A stretch of 64,000 nucleotides of DNA from Mangifera indica (lineage: Eukaryota > Streptophyta > Magnoliopsida > Sapindales > Anacardiaceae): NCBI RefSeq assembly GCF_011075055.1, contig NC_058155.1, positions 4,514,001-4,578,000 on the forward strand, given 5' to 3'. Shown piece by piece: positions 46,849 to 60,557 of the stretch (position 1 is its first letter; every line of letters begins with the position of its first letter). A model generated the notes under the pieces. The model saw only the letters and a list, made by a program, of their open reading frames with translations. It was not told where the DNA came from and did not search any database. The translations under genes and the position numbers were made by a program.

Positions 46849-48657
46849 CAACCCAAACTTTGAACTCTTCTTTAACTATTTTCTCTCTCCTAAAGTGCTC
46901 TCACCCTTTCTCTTCCATTCCAACAGAATTAAATAAGGTTTCAAGTTGCAATAAAATTTAACTGATTACAGTTAAAATACTACTTAAGTGATGATTAACA
47001 CAGTAATTTCCATCAAGTAATTAAAATTAATTTAGTTAAGTAAATGTGATGTCAATATCATCCATCACTCTCGGACGACTCTACCACTACTACCACACCC
47101 CAACATCAACTTCTACACTTCTTCTGATTATCGACATCCTACATTTATCATGAAAGGATAAAAGTATATATCATAAGTTAATATATTTATATAATTTACT
47201 GAAGATTTTTCTTTATTAATTATCTATATCTTTTATATGATCAGTATGTGTTTGAACTAAAGCTTTGTGTGACATGTACCGGTTGCTTTTGTGATACTGA
47301 TGTGACATTCATTTTTTTCTTTTGATTGCTAGAAGACATTGAATTTTTTTATTTATTTCGGCTTTAAGTTTTTCTTTATATATTTAAATTTAAAAAGATC
47401 AAGAATTCTTTATCCCTTATAATTTATTGCAACAAAAGCAAGTAATGGGATGTTGTAATAACTGTCAACATTTTGTTCATGAAAAAGAATGAAACTGAAA
47501 TATACATATTGGATAGATATCGGTATGTTAAGAGAGATACAGAACATAAAGCAAAAACAATAATGAATGAAAAACGAAAGAGTTCCATCCAGAAATTTGG
47601 AATAAATTGATTACAACAATGGATCATGTCATGTTTCTAGATAAAGTCTATTTATAAATTGTAACAAACACAAAACATTTGTAATGACAAATTTTAAATT
47701 ATAATATAAGATTATAAAATTCCTTTAATACATCCTTAGTAACTGTAGAAATCAAATCAAAAACACTTATGAAAATTCAAAAAAAAAAACTACTTTTAAC
47801 AATATCATTATTCGTTCGATACATATTTTGATTTTCGCATATATTAATTGATTTACACATATTATGTTATGTAAAATTCAATAGAACTTGACTATTCAAT
47901 GGAGGGTTCAAATTCAAAACACATAATGAAACCTATTTGGTGTAAATCTATTGAATGAAACATAAAAACTTAATAAAACTCTCATCAGAAGATGATCCTA
48001 ATTCGAAACCGATAATGGAACCCAGAGGATTTAAAAAAAAGAAAAAAAGAATCTAGGGCTTATCTTAAAAGGATAGAAGCACAAGGGTCTTGCTCAAATA
48101 AAGAAAGGAATAGCAGTGCAAAGCAAGTAAGTGCGGTGTGTTGTTTTGGGGCGGTTTGGTGGGACTACAAAATGAATAAAAAACTGAGTTTGCGTTGTGG
48201 GCGTCCCTTGTATATTAATGTAAATACATTCTTTTCAAACTCTAAATAATAATATATCCAGTTACCATCCATCTCAAGGCCTTATCAACAACCCTTCCAG
48301 AGGCTTCACTCTTTAGCCTAATCTTACTATTGAAATTATATTATTAAGTTTGATAATGACTTGTCTCCCCCACCCACATTCACATGAACATGAAATGGCC
48401 TTTTGTTTTGTGGGGTTTTCTTTTTTTGTTTTCTCTTGCTTTTCTTTATCTTATTGATTGCCTTGAGGCTTTTTTTTTCCTCTCCGTTTTTGGGTTTTTA
48501 TATATGTATTTTGTGGTGTTGAGGGCTGCTGAGGGACAACTTGGAAGTACCGTATGCGCTACTATTTATATCTGTTGCTTCAACTTGAATAAAGAAAGTT
48601 GCATTCTAACTTTGGTAACAGGCACAGCATTAACATCTTTTTCTCCCAAAAAAAAAA
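46849..48657. other. Copy 2 of the intergenic stretch 12936-14745
   Basis: No gene recognised. It differs from copy 1 at about 48378, where one 'atgaac' unit is replaced by 'attcac', and by poly-A length at about 48648. Confidence 0.4.
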
Positions 48658-49827
48658 GCCAAAAAACTATTTCCCACCAAAGGTTTACTTAAATAACAAA
48701 TTCCCACCGATTAAGAATGGAAAAGCCAAATACCCACCCATTTTCAATTTCTGTTAATATCTTCTGTTACTTTCTAATTAAATTACTTGTTTACCCTTGA
48801 CAAAAACCACCAATCATCCATGAAAATAAACACCAACTTGGAATCGGAGAAGCCATTGATGAAGACGACGAATACGATGACGTAGGTGAAGTAGAAGATA
48901 CTGGAGAAATGGATTTCGGACTCAAGAGATTTTGTAATAGTCTCGGACCACTTACTGTTAGTATTTGTTATCACTGAAACCGCATCAACTTTTTCACCGT
49001 TGTCATCCAACAGCTGCTTCTCAAGTTCTTGAAGACAATTAAACATCTTCTTCTCTGAATCTTGCGCTTGAACGTGATTTTGTGGCGTATTGTGATTATT
49101 ATTATGCACGTACGACGAATTCGGGGTAATTTGTTGATGAGGCCTTAATTGTTGTTGAAGAAGCGACAAGCTGAAACGGTGCTCTTTGTCTGTCTTCACT
49201 GCTTCATCACTGTCGCTTTCACCTCTGTTACTGTTGTCGCTTCTCCATCGTTCAGCTGCTGTCATCGACCCCCGCCGTTCATCCATTATCACTGGTTTGT
49301 CTCCATTCGTCATTTTCATCTTAGTAATGCCCCATTTCAGTTGAATTGTTTTGAGGTTTTGATTGAATTGATTGGAAGTTGTGTTGTGAGGTTTGATTGT
49401 GCTGAGAATTGTTATGAGTGAAGTGTTGTTTTGTGACAGGAATTGGTTCTGCGAATCGGGATTGGGTTGTTTGACGGTCCCTGGGTTTATGCACATAATC
49501 TGTTTGTTGAAATTCCTCTGTATTCAGATGGCTTGACAGAGTATTCGGTAGGAGATGAAATAACTTTATTCATTGAATATTAAATAAAACAAAAACACAA
49601 GAAATTGAGCAAGGAAGAGAGTTTGGAGAGAGAGAAAATGAAGATGATAAGTGCTTCAGTTACAGGGAAGAGTTAAAACAGCCAAGAATAATAAAAAGAC
49701 TATTGTGTCCCTACTTTTATAGATTTCATTAACGGAAATGCTTTATGGGTGGGTATTTGGCTTTTCCAAACTTAATTGGTGGTACTTGTCATTTTGAAAA
49801 CCTAGGGTGGGACATAGTCTTTTGGCC
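48658..49827. mobile_element. Inverted-repeat unit with captured GRAS fragment, copy 2
   Basis: Same ends and content as 14746-15912, with 1-bp indels in the left arm (48720), in the gene fragment (48935) and at about 49506. Confidence 0.6.
48783..49573 (-). pseudogene. SCL8-like GRAS fragment, copy 2 (different frameshifts)
   Basis: An extra A near 48935 shifts the frame right after KWSETI, so the IQNLLSPK and Ser-rich part seen in copy 1 is lost and the frame runs on in unrelated residues. An extra T near 49506 changes the reading after ATG 49573 and gives an early stop. Both copies are therefore broken, at different places. The GRAS domain is absent in both. Confidence 0.6.
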
Positions 49828-50196
49828 TTTTTCGAAATACCTTAAAAATACCCAAAAGATAAGTACATTACAAGGCTTTTTGTCATTAAAAAATATAACA
49901 CTTTTGAGTGGTAATATTTTGTCATTTACACCCATTTTAATTAGAAAGGTTCAAACTATAGCAGTACAGATCCTGAAGATGGACATTCCTGATAAGGCAC
50001 CTCCATATTTTTTAAAACATAAAGCTAGAAGTTAGAAGAACACAGCAGAAGTTACATATAATATTTGTGAAACCACATAATTGATTTGAACAAATGGCTT
50101 AGTTTGGGGTATATTCTAGCAACCAATATTCTCTAAATCCTCTCAAGAATTCATTTGATAGTCCTCTTGAAAAACACTCTTTGTGAATTGATCAGG
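49828..50196. other. Copy 2 of the spacer 15913-16283
   Basis: One substitution (T to G) near 49996 distinguishes it. No gene. Confidence 0.4.
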
Positions 50197-50872
50197 CAAT
50201 GGGCCGACTCTGGCTCGGCCCATCGGGTTTATGGGTCGGGCCAACCCATATATTTTTAAAAGCCCAAAATGCAGTCTTATTCAGCCTATTTAAACAATCT
50301 TTTTAAAAATTTTAATTAAAATTTTTAAATACAAGTTATTTTTTAATTATTAAAATCGAAAACAATATTTTAAATATTTTATTTATAATCTTTCATTTGT
50401 GGCAAAGGAATATTGCGGTTACTTGATGAAAAATATTATAAGTTTATAATATAGTAAAATAAATTGATTTATATACTGTATAAATTACAAACATAAATAA
50501 AATATATATACTATACAATTTATCTACTCATTTTTAACATTCAAATTTTGAATTCTTTTGACATTGGATCCATTTATAATATTTTGTAATGATAAAATTG
50601 AAATTAAAATAAAATTATAAACAAAAAGAATTATTATTTACGAATTTAGATAATTTTGAAAGAGAATTGATAAGAGAAAATAAGAGTGAAAATATAATGA
50701 AAGAAACTAAAATAAGTAAATAATTTTTTTTTTTTAAAAGATTAAAGGCTGCCCTTCTGCTATCTATTTTTTTTAATTTTTATTTTTTAAAATAGTAACA
50801 GACCGGGTTGAATTAATCCATGGGCTTAATATTAAAGCCCATGGTCTAGCCCAAAAGACCCATGGGTTAAGC
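50197..50872. mobile_element. Element with GGGCC/CCCATGGG ends, copy 2
   Basis: Collinear with 16284-16960, one base shorter in a T run near 50655. Same architecture; ends not fixed. Confidence 0.4.
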
Positions 50873-51853
50873 TTGGTATGCTACAATATCGAATTGGCTT
50901 TATCGGACTAAGCTTTCAATTTGTGTTTCGAATTGAGCCTCTATTTGACCTGACCCAATTAATGTGTGTATTTTTAACTGTTATCTGTGAACATGTTGTA
51001 AACAAAAAAATAATATCATTACAGTGGACATAAAAATTGCATAGGTAACTAAACCATTTAAAAATTTTCTCATTGCTATGTTGTTTGATTGTTTTATTTG
51101 CCATACACAATCTTTATTCATGCCTTCCTCATTAGTTAGAAAACTTGTTTAAAAGGTGCCAAATTATAAAGGAAGGGTATATCCGATTGGAAGGGAACAT
51201 CATGTAGTTCCATATCTTCAAGTCAGTCTAAAAACCTTGTTGTACCTATCCTACGGAGAACATATGGACAATTTAAGAATTTAAACATCAGTTGACAACC
51301 CTCAAGCTATCTTTTCTTCCCGTTAGTCAAATCCATAAGCTAGTAGGAAGCCTTTGATTAGGAAAGTCTTCTTTCTTATCTAAGTTAGTTGGCCTATCTT
51401 AGTGAAAACAATACTTTATATCTGGTGATAAACTTTTTCATGAACTCTCTTATAAGTCTTAGTAGAAATCGGTTTAGTTTCAAGTCAATAGCAAGCTTAT
51501 CAAGCACTAATGTGTACTCTATGGTAGGTCTTCAAGTCCAACTAGTGAGAGCCTTTTTAATTGGATGATAGCTTGAAAGTTTGTAGTCCTTTTTCCAATC
51601 GTATTTAGGAAAGGTATCGTGACGAGAATAGTAAGGCTCCTTATATATGTTGTTAGACCCAAAACAAGGAGTCTCATAAATTGAGGTTAAAGTTTCAGTT
51701 CAATTATATTACCCCTTATCTAAGTAAGGACAAAAGCCCCTATCCTCCACCTATGTAACAAGCAATTTCACACCAAACCTTACATAGTTCCTAGCTAAAC
51801 TAACAATAATATGATGGATTAGATATATCTTTAGTCCATATATAACTAGCAAA
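50873..51853. other. Copy 2 of 16961-17941; repeat-derived, no gene
   Basis: Differences from copy 1 are few (for example C to T near 51399). No new feature. Confidence 0.35.
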
Positions 51854-51967
51854 ATATGAACACTTTGAATTTGTGATAATGTTCTTTGGTTTGACAAATG
51901 CTATGCAGTGTTTATGGATCTAATAAATCATGTATTCCAAGAGTGCTTAGATAAGTTTATGTTAAGG
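51854..51967 (+). pseudogene. Ty3/gypsy reverse-transcriptase fragment, copy 2
   Basis: Reads YEHFEF..FFGLTNAMQC and, after the same frameshift, FMDLINHVFQECLDKF. Identical in content to 17942-18055. Confidence 0.75.
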
Positions 51968-53504
51968 CAATACCTTAGAACTAATTAGATTTGTGTATTT
52001 GTAATTAATTGTTTATTATTAATAAAGGTTTCTATTGATTATTCATTATGTAAATCTTTACATTATGTGTATAAAATCGATATGCCCTTAAAAATGTTAA
52101 AATAATGACGAGAGGATAAGAAAAGTGTTTTGCTATACAATCTAGGAGAGCTTTTCTCATATCCTTCATTCTAGCGCTAAATTACTTATGCAAGTTAACA
52201 CGCACCAACCAAAAGTGCTTGAGACTAAGCCAACAACAAGGAAAATAATGACAACTGGAATTAATACGATAATTTTATGTCCACTGTGTGAATTATTATT
52301 GAATGAAAATAATTGTGGGCATGGTAGGGGGTTGAGTTGGACCGGTATTGGTGTGACTCATCGTGTCTACAAGTTGTGTCAGGCTTAAGACCCGCATAGT
52401 CACAAGCTTTCATGTCAAGCCTATGTACAAAAATATATAGGCCTATGACACAACCCATGCTACAAGAAGTTGGTTCACAAGCTTTTGGCAGGTTAACTCG
52501 TTAACTATATATTATTTTATTTTTTTCAAATTTTATTTTATTTTGCATTGTTTTGAAAATCAGACCAAATTGACCAATTCAATCGATTAAACTGGAAATC
52601 AACTCCAAGTCTAATCCTATTAGTATTAAAAAATTGTTTACTTGTTGACTCGATCAAATCTAATCAAAATCGATAAATCGGATGAATCAATCAAAACCAA
52701 AAAATTGGATTTGAATAAAATTTAGGGTATTTTTAGAAAATTTAATTATTTTTGAGTAATTTGATTATTTTAGATTAGACTGGATGAATTTTTAAATGTC
52801 TATAAGGAAAGCATAAGTTCAAAAATAAAATTAAAGAAGTATCTCATATCCATTTAAATGTGTTCTATAAGTAATGACTTGCAGAATTATGTTTTTTTTC
52901 TATATAATGAAATGGAAAAATTTTTTATATCTAATTATTTTATTAAAATTAGGTGAGTAATTGTCATTTTTTTATATCTTGATTTGTTTTTTTATAATTT
53001 TTTAAACAAAATCTGGTGGTTAATATGATATTATTTAAAAAATTCATTATAAATTGGTAATAGGTTGAACTGACTGGTTTTTAGTCGACCCATAAATTAA
53101 TAAGACAATTGATTCGATCACCGGTGCGGTTTGAAAAACACTGGTATTTTATTATGTATTTTGAATTTCTCATACTAATTTTTTTGTTTTTCTCATTAAT
53201 AATAAAATTATTATGACTTTTTAATTTTCTATAATATTAATGAATGCTTTTGGATTCCTCATATAAATTATTTGGATTCTCTATATAATAATAAATAAAT
53301 AAATAAGAAAATTTTTAAAATAACTGTGTATAGTATGTGTCAAGCTAGGCTAGCTCGCAGGTCAAAATTCGTGGCTTGTTGCCCTAGGCCATTATAGTAT
53401 GTATCAGATCCCCAACAGCCGTTCCAAAAAGTGGGGGCTTGAGTTCGGCTATCCAACCCTTTAACATCTTTAGAAATAAGTATGAATGCATGAGATAATG
53501 TGAG
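51968..53504. other. Copy 2 of 18056-19595; repeat-rich, no gene
   Basis: Carries a few substitutions and small deletions relative to copy 1 (for example loss of 'gattgattt'-type bases near 52984). The short overlapping frames at 52188-52458 are not supported as genes. Confidence 0.4.
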
Positions 53505-53731
53505 TAGAGATGAAAATAGGTCAAATCCTGTAGTAATAGGTCAGGCCAGGTCTAATAATAAGGGGTTAACCCATTAATTTTAATAAAAAATAATTTTTAT
53601 TTTTAATTATTATTTAATTAATTTTTTAATAATTATAAAAATAGTAACAAGCCTTGTGTCTGTGCCTTGTAGCGGGCCGGACTATTATTATATGTTTTGG
53701 GTGTAGCAGGCCCGCTCATTTGACACCTCTA
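53505..53731. mobile_element. Small hAT-type MITE, copy 2
   Basis: Same ends (TAGAGATG and CACCTCTA) and flanking 8-mers as 19596-19826, with a 4-bp deletion near 53710. Confidence 0.65.
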
Positions 53732-53829
53732 AGCGTGAGTGAACATTGAAGACAAGGAGTTTTAACACAAAATATGTAGTTACCATTAAGACAGACCATA
53801 ACAAAATAGGGTGACAGAACAAGAGATAA

Positions 53830-53905
53830 GACTGAAAGTCAAAACTTAAAAAAAACAATGTTGGAAATTTCGTGGACGGTTCCTAATATTCTTTCAGAGA
53901 GCGTG
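53830..53905 (+). promoter_or_regulatory. Conserved promoter block of TIR gene C'
   Basis: Same three words as at 19921-20000; here the last reads 'agagagcgtgagg' (G where copy 1 has C), which is closer to gene A and B. Confidence 0.5.
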
Positions 53906-54018
53906 AGGACAAGAAATTGTACGGGTTTCGTTCCCGTGAAACAAGTCCTTTTCTCACTTTGAACAATTTCTGAACCGGAACTGAGAGCTTCAAAGCTTAT
54001 CCTTTGGATTTCTTTGCT

Positions 54019-55352
54019 GTAAGTTTTTCCACTTCCTTAGATTTCATCACCAAAATATTTTATAATTAGTTTTAAGAAGCAGATTCTGTAGGTTATGTGG
54101 AGTAAGCAGCAGATTTGTGAACTTCGATCGTAGGTTATTATTGTTGCAGAACAACTGCTTTGTTTGCTTCGTATCAGTTTAGTTTCTGTTTTGGTTTATC
54201 TTTTCTTGCTTTGATAGAAAGTTAATTCTTATATCTTTTGAGTACAAGACAATCAAAACGTCAATTTGGAGATTTTTCAAGTCAACTGAGTTGGGTTTTT
54301 GATCTTTTTTCTAAATTTATAATTTTCATTTGGGTTCTGTTGATATAAGTTGCATCATCCTATAAAATCGTATCTCTTTACCCTTAAAAAATCACTGGGA
54401 CAAAAGATCTAGGAAATTTTTAGTACCCACAAAATTATGTAGCACTATCGATACTGGAAATTCTGTTAACCCTAGAGGTTGGGCAAACCCTTGGTTTCAA
54501 CTAAGTGGTCAAACTTTAAATCCTCTGAGATTACCTAATCGGAGTACCATATCTCTCAAGTTCTATGGCTACCAAGATTGTTGTGTCTGGAAGCACTTAA
54601 CTCAAAGTTTATCTTTAAGAGAACACATAGGGAAGGTCAAAGGATTTCTGGATATCAAATATTACTCGGAAGCTCTGTTGTTCCATGTTTTACGTGGCTT
54701 AATGTAGCCCAATGTGGTTTCTTCATTGGGGACTTTGGGTCCTAGGAATTAATGGCTTTAATTTAAGATGATAAATGTTTGAATGGGGTGTGTACCTTTT
54801 TGTTGATAGTTTCAATATAGAAACTGCTTTCTTTCTTGCTCGGTGTTGAAGGATTAAGTGTAAGTATATAGGAAGCTTCAGGAGCTGGGTTTTAGACTGT
54901 TGTATTGATTAGATAGCTTCCAAAAATTGGTACAAGATTAGCTCCAATGTCATGTGTAGTTACTTATTTTGCCAACAGAAATAGGATAGAGTAAATCACA
55001 TTTTTGCTTCCTGCCTAATATAATGCGAAGAATAGTTTTTGGATGCTTTTAGCAATGACAAATTTCACAGATTCAATACATATCAGAGTTTGACTGTATG
55101 TTGGCCTAATTGAGTATGTTGATAACAAGATATTAAGCACCACCCAAGAGTTTTGCCAAATAAATCTAAATATTATTATACAAAATAAGTAATTACAGTC
55201 TAAGTTATCTGATTCAAATCAAAGAGTGTTCGTATAATACAATATCAGAGTTTGTCATGTGTACATTTGGCATAGATATAAATTTGATCTTTGTTTTTCC
55301 CTTTTGTTGGATATATGTTAGTAAAAAGTCACTAATGCTTTCTAATTTTCAG
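54019..55352 (+). other. 5'UTR intron of TIR gene C'
   Basis: Donor GCT|GTAAGTTT and acceptor TTTCTAATTTTCAG are unchanged. Several substitutions and small insertions relative to copy C lie near 54880-55030. Confidence 0.55.
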
Positions 55353-55445
55353 TTATTTACACAGGAGAGAATCGTTTGCATACACAAGGCAACACATGTA
55401 ACTTGCTTTGAACAAATTATCTGATTCAAATCAATTGTTTCAATT

Positions 55446-56701
55446 ATGAGCATTCAAAGAGTGTCTTCATATGGATCTTCTCCTTCCTCAAGTTGGATGC
55501 ATGATGTCTTTATAAGCTTTAGGGGTGAAGACACTCGAAAGAACTTCACGGATCATCTTTACACTGCTTTGACTCGGAAAGGAATCAATGTATTTAAGGA
55601 TGACATAGAACTTGAGATTGGGAAACCCATTTCGTCAGAACTCCTTAATGCAATTGAAAAATCAAGAATTTCAATAGTTGTTTTTTCAAGAAACTATGTT
55701 TCTTCTACCTGGTGTTTGGATGAACTTGTTAAGATCGTTGAATGTAAGAATTCATTGGGACAGATGGTCATTCCGATTTTCTACGATGTGGATCCATTAG
55801 TTGAACAAGAACAAAAGGGAACCTTTGAGGAAGTGTTTCGTGATCAAGAAGCATTTAGGGACAATTTACAACAGGTGCAAAAATGGAGGAGTGCTTTGAT
55901 GGAGGTGATTAATCTCTCTGGATGGGATTCGAAGGATAGGTATGTAAATATGATTAATTCTTTGTTTAGAGGGAGCTTAGTGTTTAAAGCAACAAGCTTG
56001 GCTTGCTTCTTGTAACTAGTTTTCTTATGGTCAATAATTTTTTTAATGGAGAAATTTCATAGAATACTGAATTTAAATTATAATTTACTTATTTTTTAGT
56101 GTTTTTTTTTTAATGATCTTGTTTAAAATTAAAAATTTACTTATTTTTTTTTATAAAAGTATAAATAATTAGTTGTTAAAATAATAAAAATAATATTTAT
56201 AACAGTTGAAATAAGTTTTTTTTTTCTTTGTATTTTTTTAAAGTTAGTAAATTGAGTTTGGCTTAATTGCATGGTCATTTTTTAAGCATGCTTGTATATG
56301 ATGGCATGAGGATTTTAGAAAGAAAGTGTAAAAGTAAATGTATTAGACCCAAATGAAAAAGATTACATAACCTAATGATTAATTATAATAATTTGCAGAT
56401 GATTAACTATAATTTAGAAGATAATTTAAATAATGTTTTTGAATTTTGCAGGTATGAAAGTGAGTTTATCGAAGAAATTGTGACAGTAGTTTCAAGTAAA
56501 TTAGGAGGTTCGACTTCAACATTTATGAATCTGAAGAAACTGCTTGTTTCATGTTTAGAGCAACTACAAGCGCAGACAATAAGAATTCAGTGGGGCCGAT
56601 CCGTAGTTTCATCATCACCTTTTTTTTTTTTAAAATTTTTTTTCTTTCCACATCTAAATGCAGTATTCTGCTTTTTGACTTTCAAGGCCGTTCAACATTA
56701 A
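55446..56701 (+). CDS. TIR-domain protein without NB-ARC (copy C'), two coding exons
   Basis: Exon 1 is 55446-55939, the intron 55940-56451, and exon 2 56452-56701; 744 nt and 247 residues. The TIR domain is as in copy C (FRGEDTR at 25-31, CLDEL with Glu93), with two replacements near 122-124 (Lys to Glu, Met to Lys). Exon 2 differs more: it reads YESEFIEEIVTVVSSKL, which is closer to the usual TIR-NBS linker of full receptors than HESEFIRAIVEVV of copy C. The intron lacks 17 bp near 56320 and sequence near 56665 lacks 11 bp. The T run after SSSP is 12 long against 14 in C, so the frame reads through to a longer tail (LKFFFFPHLNAVFC...). No NB-ARC or LRR follows. Same family and likely role as copy C. 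Whether it is an allele or a paralogue is unresolved. Confidence 0.75.
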
Positions 56702-59152
56702 TGTAAGGGAATCTAAACTATTTTATTTTATTATCAGTTGTATTCTTCAAAACCAAAAGAAAATGATTACATATCCATCCCAAATAAAAATAAAAACTAA
56801 TTAATTTAGATCTAAATCAATTGTTTTTTAAACTTCGTGTTTAAGCGAAAGTGATATGGGTTTTGCTTATTTTGTTTGTATTGAGTTTAAATTAAGTTGG
56901 AAATTTGTCAAACACAACAATCGGGACAACACATTCAACGATTGCATATTATTTTCACTAATTCCAATTGCCAAAATTATTTTCTTGTAATTGGCTTAAT
57001 CTCATGCATTTTTGGTTGGTGTGTGTAAATTCGCATTAACAAGATGCATCTGTGCAAATAACCTTAACAAATAAAAGATTTTATGTTGAAAATGAAATTT
57101 ATATGTTGTTTCATTTTAGTGATGAAACAATCGAAAAATTAAAATTGTTGTAGAGTCTTTAATTTCAAACCCATCTGCAAAAGCAATTATAGAAATTAGT
57201 TGTAATTAACATCGGCTAGCATACATAAAACTTATAAACAAAACCAAATGTTACAATTTTTACACCATAACCCTTTGTAACTTGAAATTGATATTTGGAG
57301 AAAAAAAAACCCCTTTCTCCTATTTAACAAGGTTAATGGTTTAATACTTAATTATTTAATTAATACTAAGTAATGGTTAAATTTGGAATTTATATATACT
57401 ATATATGTAGTGATTTACAATATTGCTAATGTGCCGCCATCGTACTTACTCTTAATACAAATAATAACAATACTAATACCTCACATTTGTATTAACTTCA
57501 ATAGGGGTGTGCAAAAGAACTGCGAAGAATCTAAACTATTGGGTATTTGATGTTTTGATTCAATTCCTACTCTTAACTAGTCGTTGGTTTTGGTTTTAGA
57601 GATGGTAAAATCGACACTATGGGGTATCACTTTAAGGAATAGAGATCTATTTGAAAACCAAACCCAAAACCAAAACAAAAGGTAGGAAATCGAACTAAGA
57701 ACCAAATCCATCACTAGCACCGCACAACACCATCGTCTCACATGCAAATGATACAAGTTCATTATGGTCACAATTTGTAAACACAATTTACTCATGTAAT
57801 AAACTTAATTACATGGTCAAAAACATATGCATTGAAAAATATTACACAGCAAAAAAAAAAAAAAAATGTAAAGGAGACAATGCAATTTTCACATAGCTCA
57901 ACTATAACTATAACCTACATCCATAGAACCAAGTTAAGATACGTGAAAACAATAGGGCTTGATGAGAGATAGATACCCATGAGATACATTGTGCACTTGG
58001 CGTCAAGGCGCATTAGCTACATAGTTCAGTTTAGTTCAGGTGTACTTGGTAAGAGATTGTGGTTTTTCAGTTATTTTTTCACTTGCTCAGTGAGATGCAT
58101 CACATATGTACCCGTGGTAGAGACCATCCAAGGATGGTTTTCAGACAGCAGTTCCATAGCTAGCGTATGTGGTAAGGGAGGACTATGACTAGATTTTTCT
58201 CAAGTGATTAGGGTATCATAGTTATCTAACCTAATAGGTCATATGACATGTGTGCAAGACAAGATAATTAGTAGACACACACATTTGTTTTCATTAGGGC
58301 ATTAGATATTCTAAAATCAACTTAAGCCTTAGTAGTATTTATGAATGGTTCATGTTCAGGGCACAAGGATGTCGAGTTATGACCATATCAAAACTTATTA
58401 GTGGAGCACTAGATTTATTTTTATGTTTTGTGCAAGGTATTAAGAGGTCATTGACTTACTAAGTGTTTTCACTCATGCATTTTTTTTTTTGTGTTTTATA
58501 GGTAGTGGTGAGTAGTAGAGCATACGAGAGAGTTAGCGGTCTAATAAGCAATTTTATGAGGGTGAAAGACAAAATCATCTTCTTTGGATTTTATATCTTT
58601 TAGGCTTCAAATTATGCATTTTATTATTTTTCAGCTGCTTTTAGACGTATGATTTGTAATAATGAAGGGTTTTTAATGCATTTAAAGTATTTATTCAGTT
58701 TACACCTTTAAGTGAATATTTAATATCATTATTAAATTATCCACTGTTTTAATTAAGGAGTCAAGTTGTACATGTTTCTTCAGGTCATATTTTGTGGAGG
58801 GGTATGTGTTTAAAAAGGGGTGGCACATTTATTATATCAAAGCATGATTTTTGAACCCAAAAAAGTGTTAAGTAATAGTATGTCTAAAATTGCATAATAA
58901 AGTTAAATAAGAGAACAATAAGTTTTCTTTGATGTACAGAAACTGTAGCAAAGCAAGAAAGAAAATGTGCAAAACATAATAGGAAAAAATGAATAGCACA
59001 CCATCATAGGAGAGAAACCAAGGTTTTTATACCAAAGTCAAACTATACCTTGTGAAATGACAATTTGCCCCAACGTTTAATTATATAACAAACTATGCTT
59101 TACTAAATGACACTCATACCCTTAATGTAAAAGTTTAAGATTTTAGGATAAA
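56702..59152. other. 3' flank of C', copy 2 of 22745-25274
   Basis: Collinear with copy 1, including the 660 bp absent from locus A, and with a shorter poly-A at about 57850. No gene. Confidence 0.5.
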
Positions 59153-60165
59153 TGTTGTAGAGCCAATCACATTTGACATTTGTAGTTGTAATTTTATATC
59201 AATCATTAATAAAAGGATTTAATATTATTTAATTCATATATTTATCTATTATATGATCGTATGAATAATATGCCCTTAGAATTATAGAACTATGACAAAG
59301 GGATCAGCGATTAATCGTGGGAACCCTATATGCACATATTAAATGGTCATTCTAGAAATGTCCGTAATCTTTACATTATAATAAACAAAGACACATGTAA
59401 TGATAATGAGATTATCAAAGTGTTGAGTGATCTTATTGAAAAGTAACGATAGTTTTCACATGTTAAAACTATTTATATATAGTTTGGTGTAACACATAGG
59501 TACACGTTATAGACGTATTCATTAGACAAACCTAATTAGAAGATATCTATATAGAGGTTACTCTGGTGTTTATGAAATAAATTTTTTAAATACTATAGGT
59601 GCATGTGATCTTTTGACTTGAGATCACTAAACCGTCTCATGCAAGGATTGGTATGGTTTGACGCTATCTAGAATGTCACCGTAACCAAGGTAACCATAAA
59701 GGTAGTCATTGGTTATATTGTGAGATGCATGGAGGCTATGGTTTATCAATAAAATATTTGTCACTTTTTAGCATAGGAGAAGATATCTCACATGAGAATA
59801 CTACATGACATCCATGACTCCTTGAATATATGGCCACAATAGGCTTAGGTTACAGCCACATCCAATTGATCATTGATATGCATCATTTTATACCGAGGAA
59901 CCACTAAGATAGACACACTTTATTACCTTAGCGTCGATAGATACTGATTAATCAAAGGATTGAATTACATGTAACTGTGATCTTGCAAAAACTTAAAAGA
60001 TATTTGTTGACACTCTATTATCCGGTGGTCATGATATCTTGCTAGAGGCCAATATTAGTCTGTGTCTAGATTAAGTTTGAATCTGAACATTGTTGACTCG
60101 ATAAAGAGATTATAGGCCATACACACAATTATAACACCTATAAGTAAACCCAAGGGCATCTCAGT
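59153..60165 (+). repeat. Ty1/copia-type solo LTR, copy 2
   Basis: Starts TGTTGTAGAGCC at 59153 and follows 25275-26290, with a 1-bp deletion near 60024 and a few substitutions. Confidence 0.6.
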
Positions 60166-60557
60166 CTTTTTTGTAATTTTAAAGTCAATGATTTTTTTAA
60201 ACTCCTATAGTATACACCTATGTATAGAGATATGCATGGTCGTCTATATTCAACAAAGGGTCAAACTTTTTGAACCAAGTCTATTAATCTCAAATCATTA
60301 TAGCAAAATTAACAAATGCAAACAAAATTTTCAACATACAAAGGAATAAAGCATAAGCGAAAAAATTAAAATTGATTAACAGAAAGTTACACAAATTTGA
60401 AGATAGACACAAGCATCTCACTCGTTTTCCTCTAAACTTACAACTTTGATGAAAATTTTCAAGATCTTTTGGAACATATAACCTAACTCACTTTGTTTTA
60501 GTAAGGTTGAAATCTCTTTAAACTCAAGTTTTCGTTCAACTTCATAGTTTATAATAG

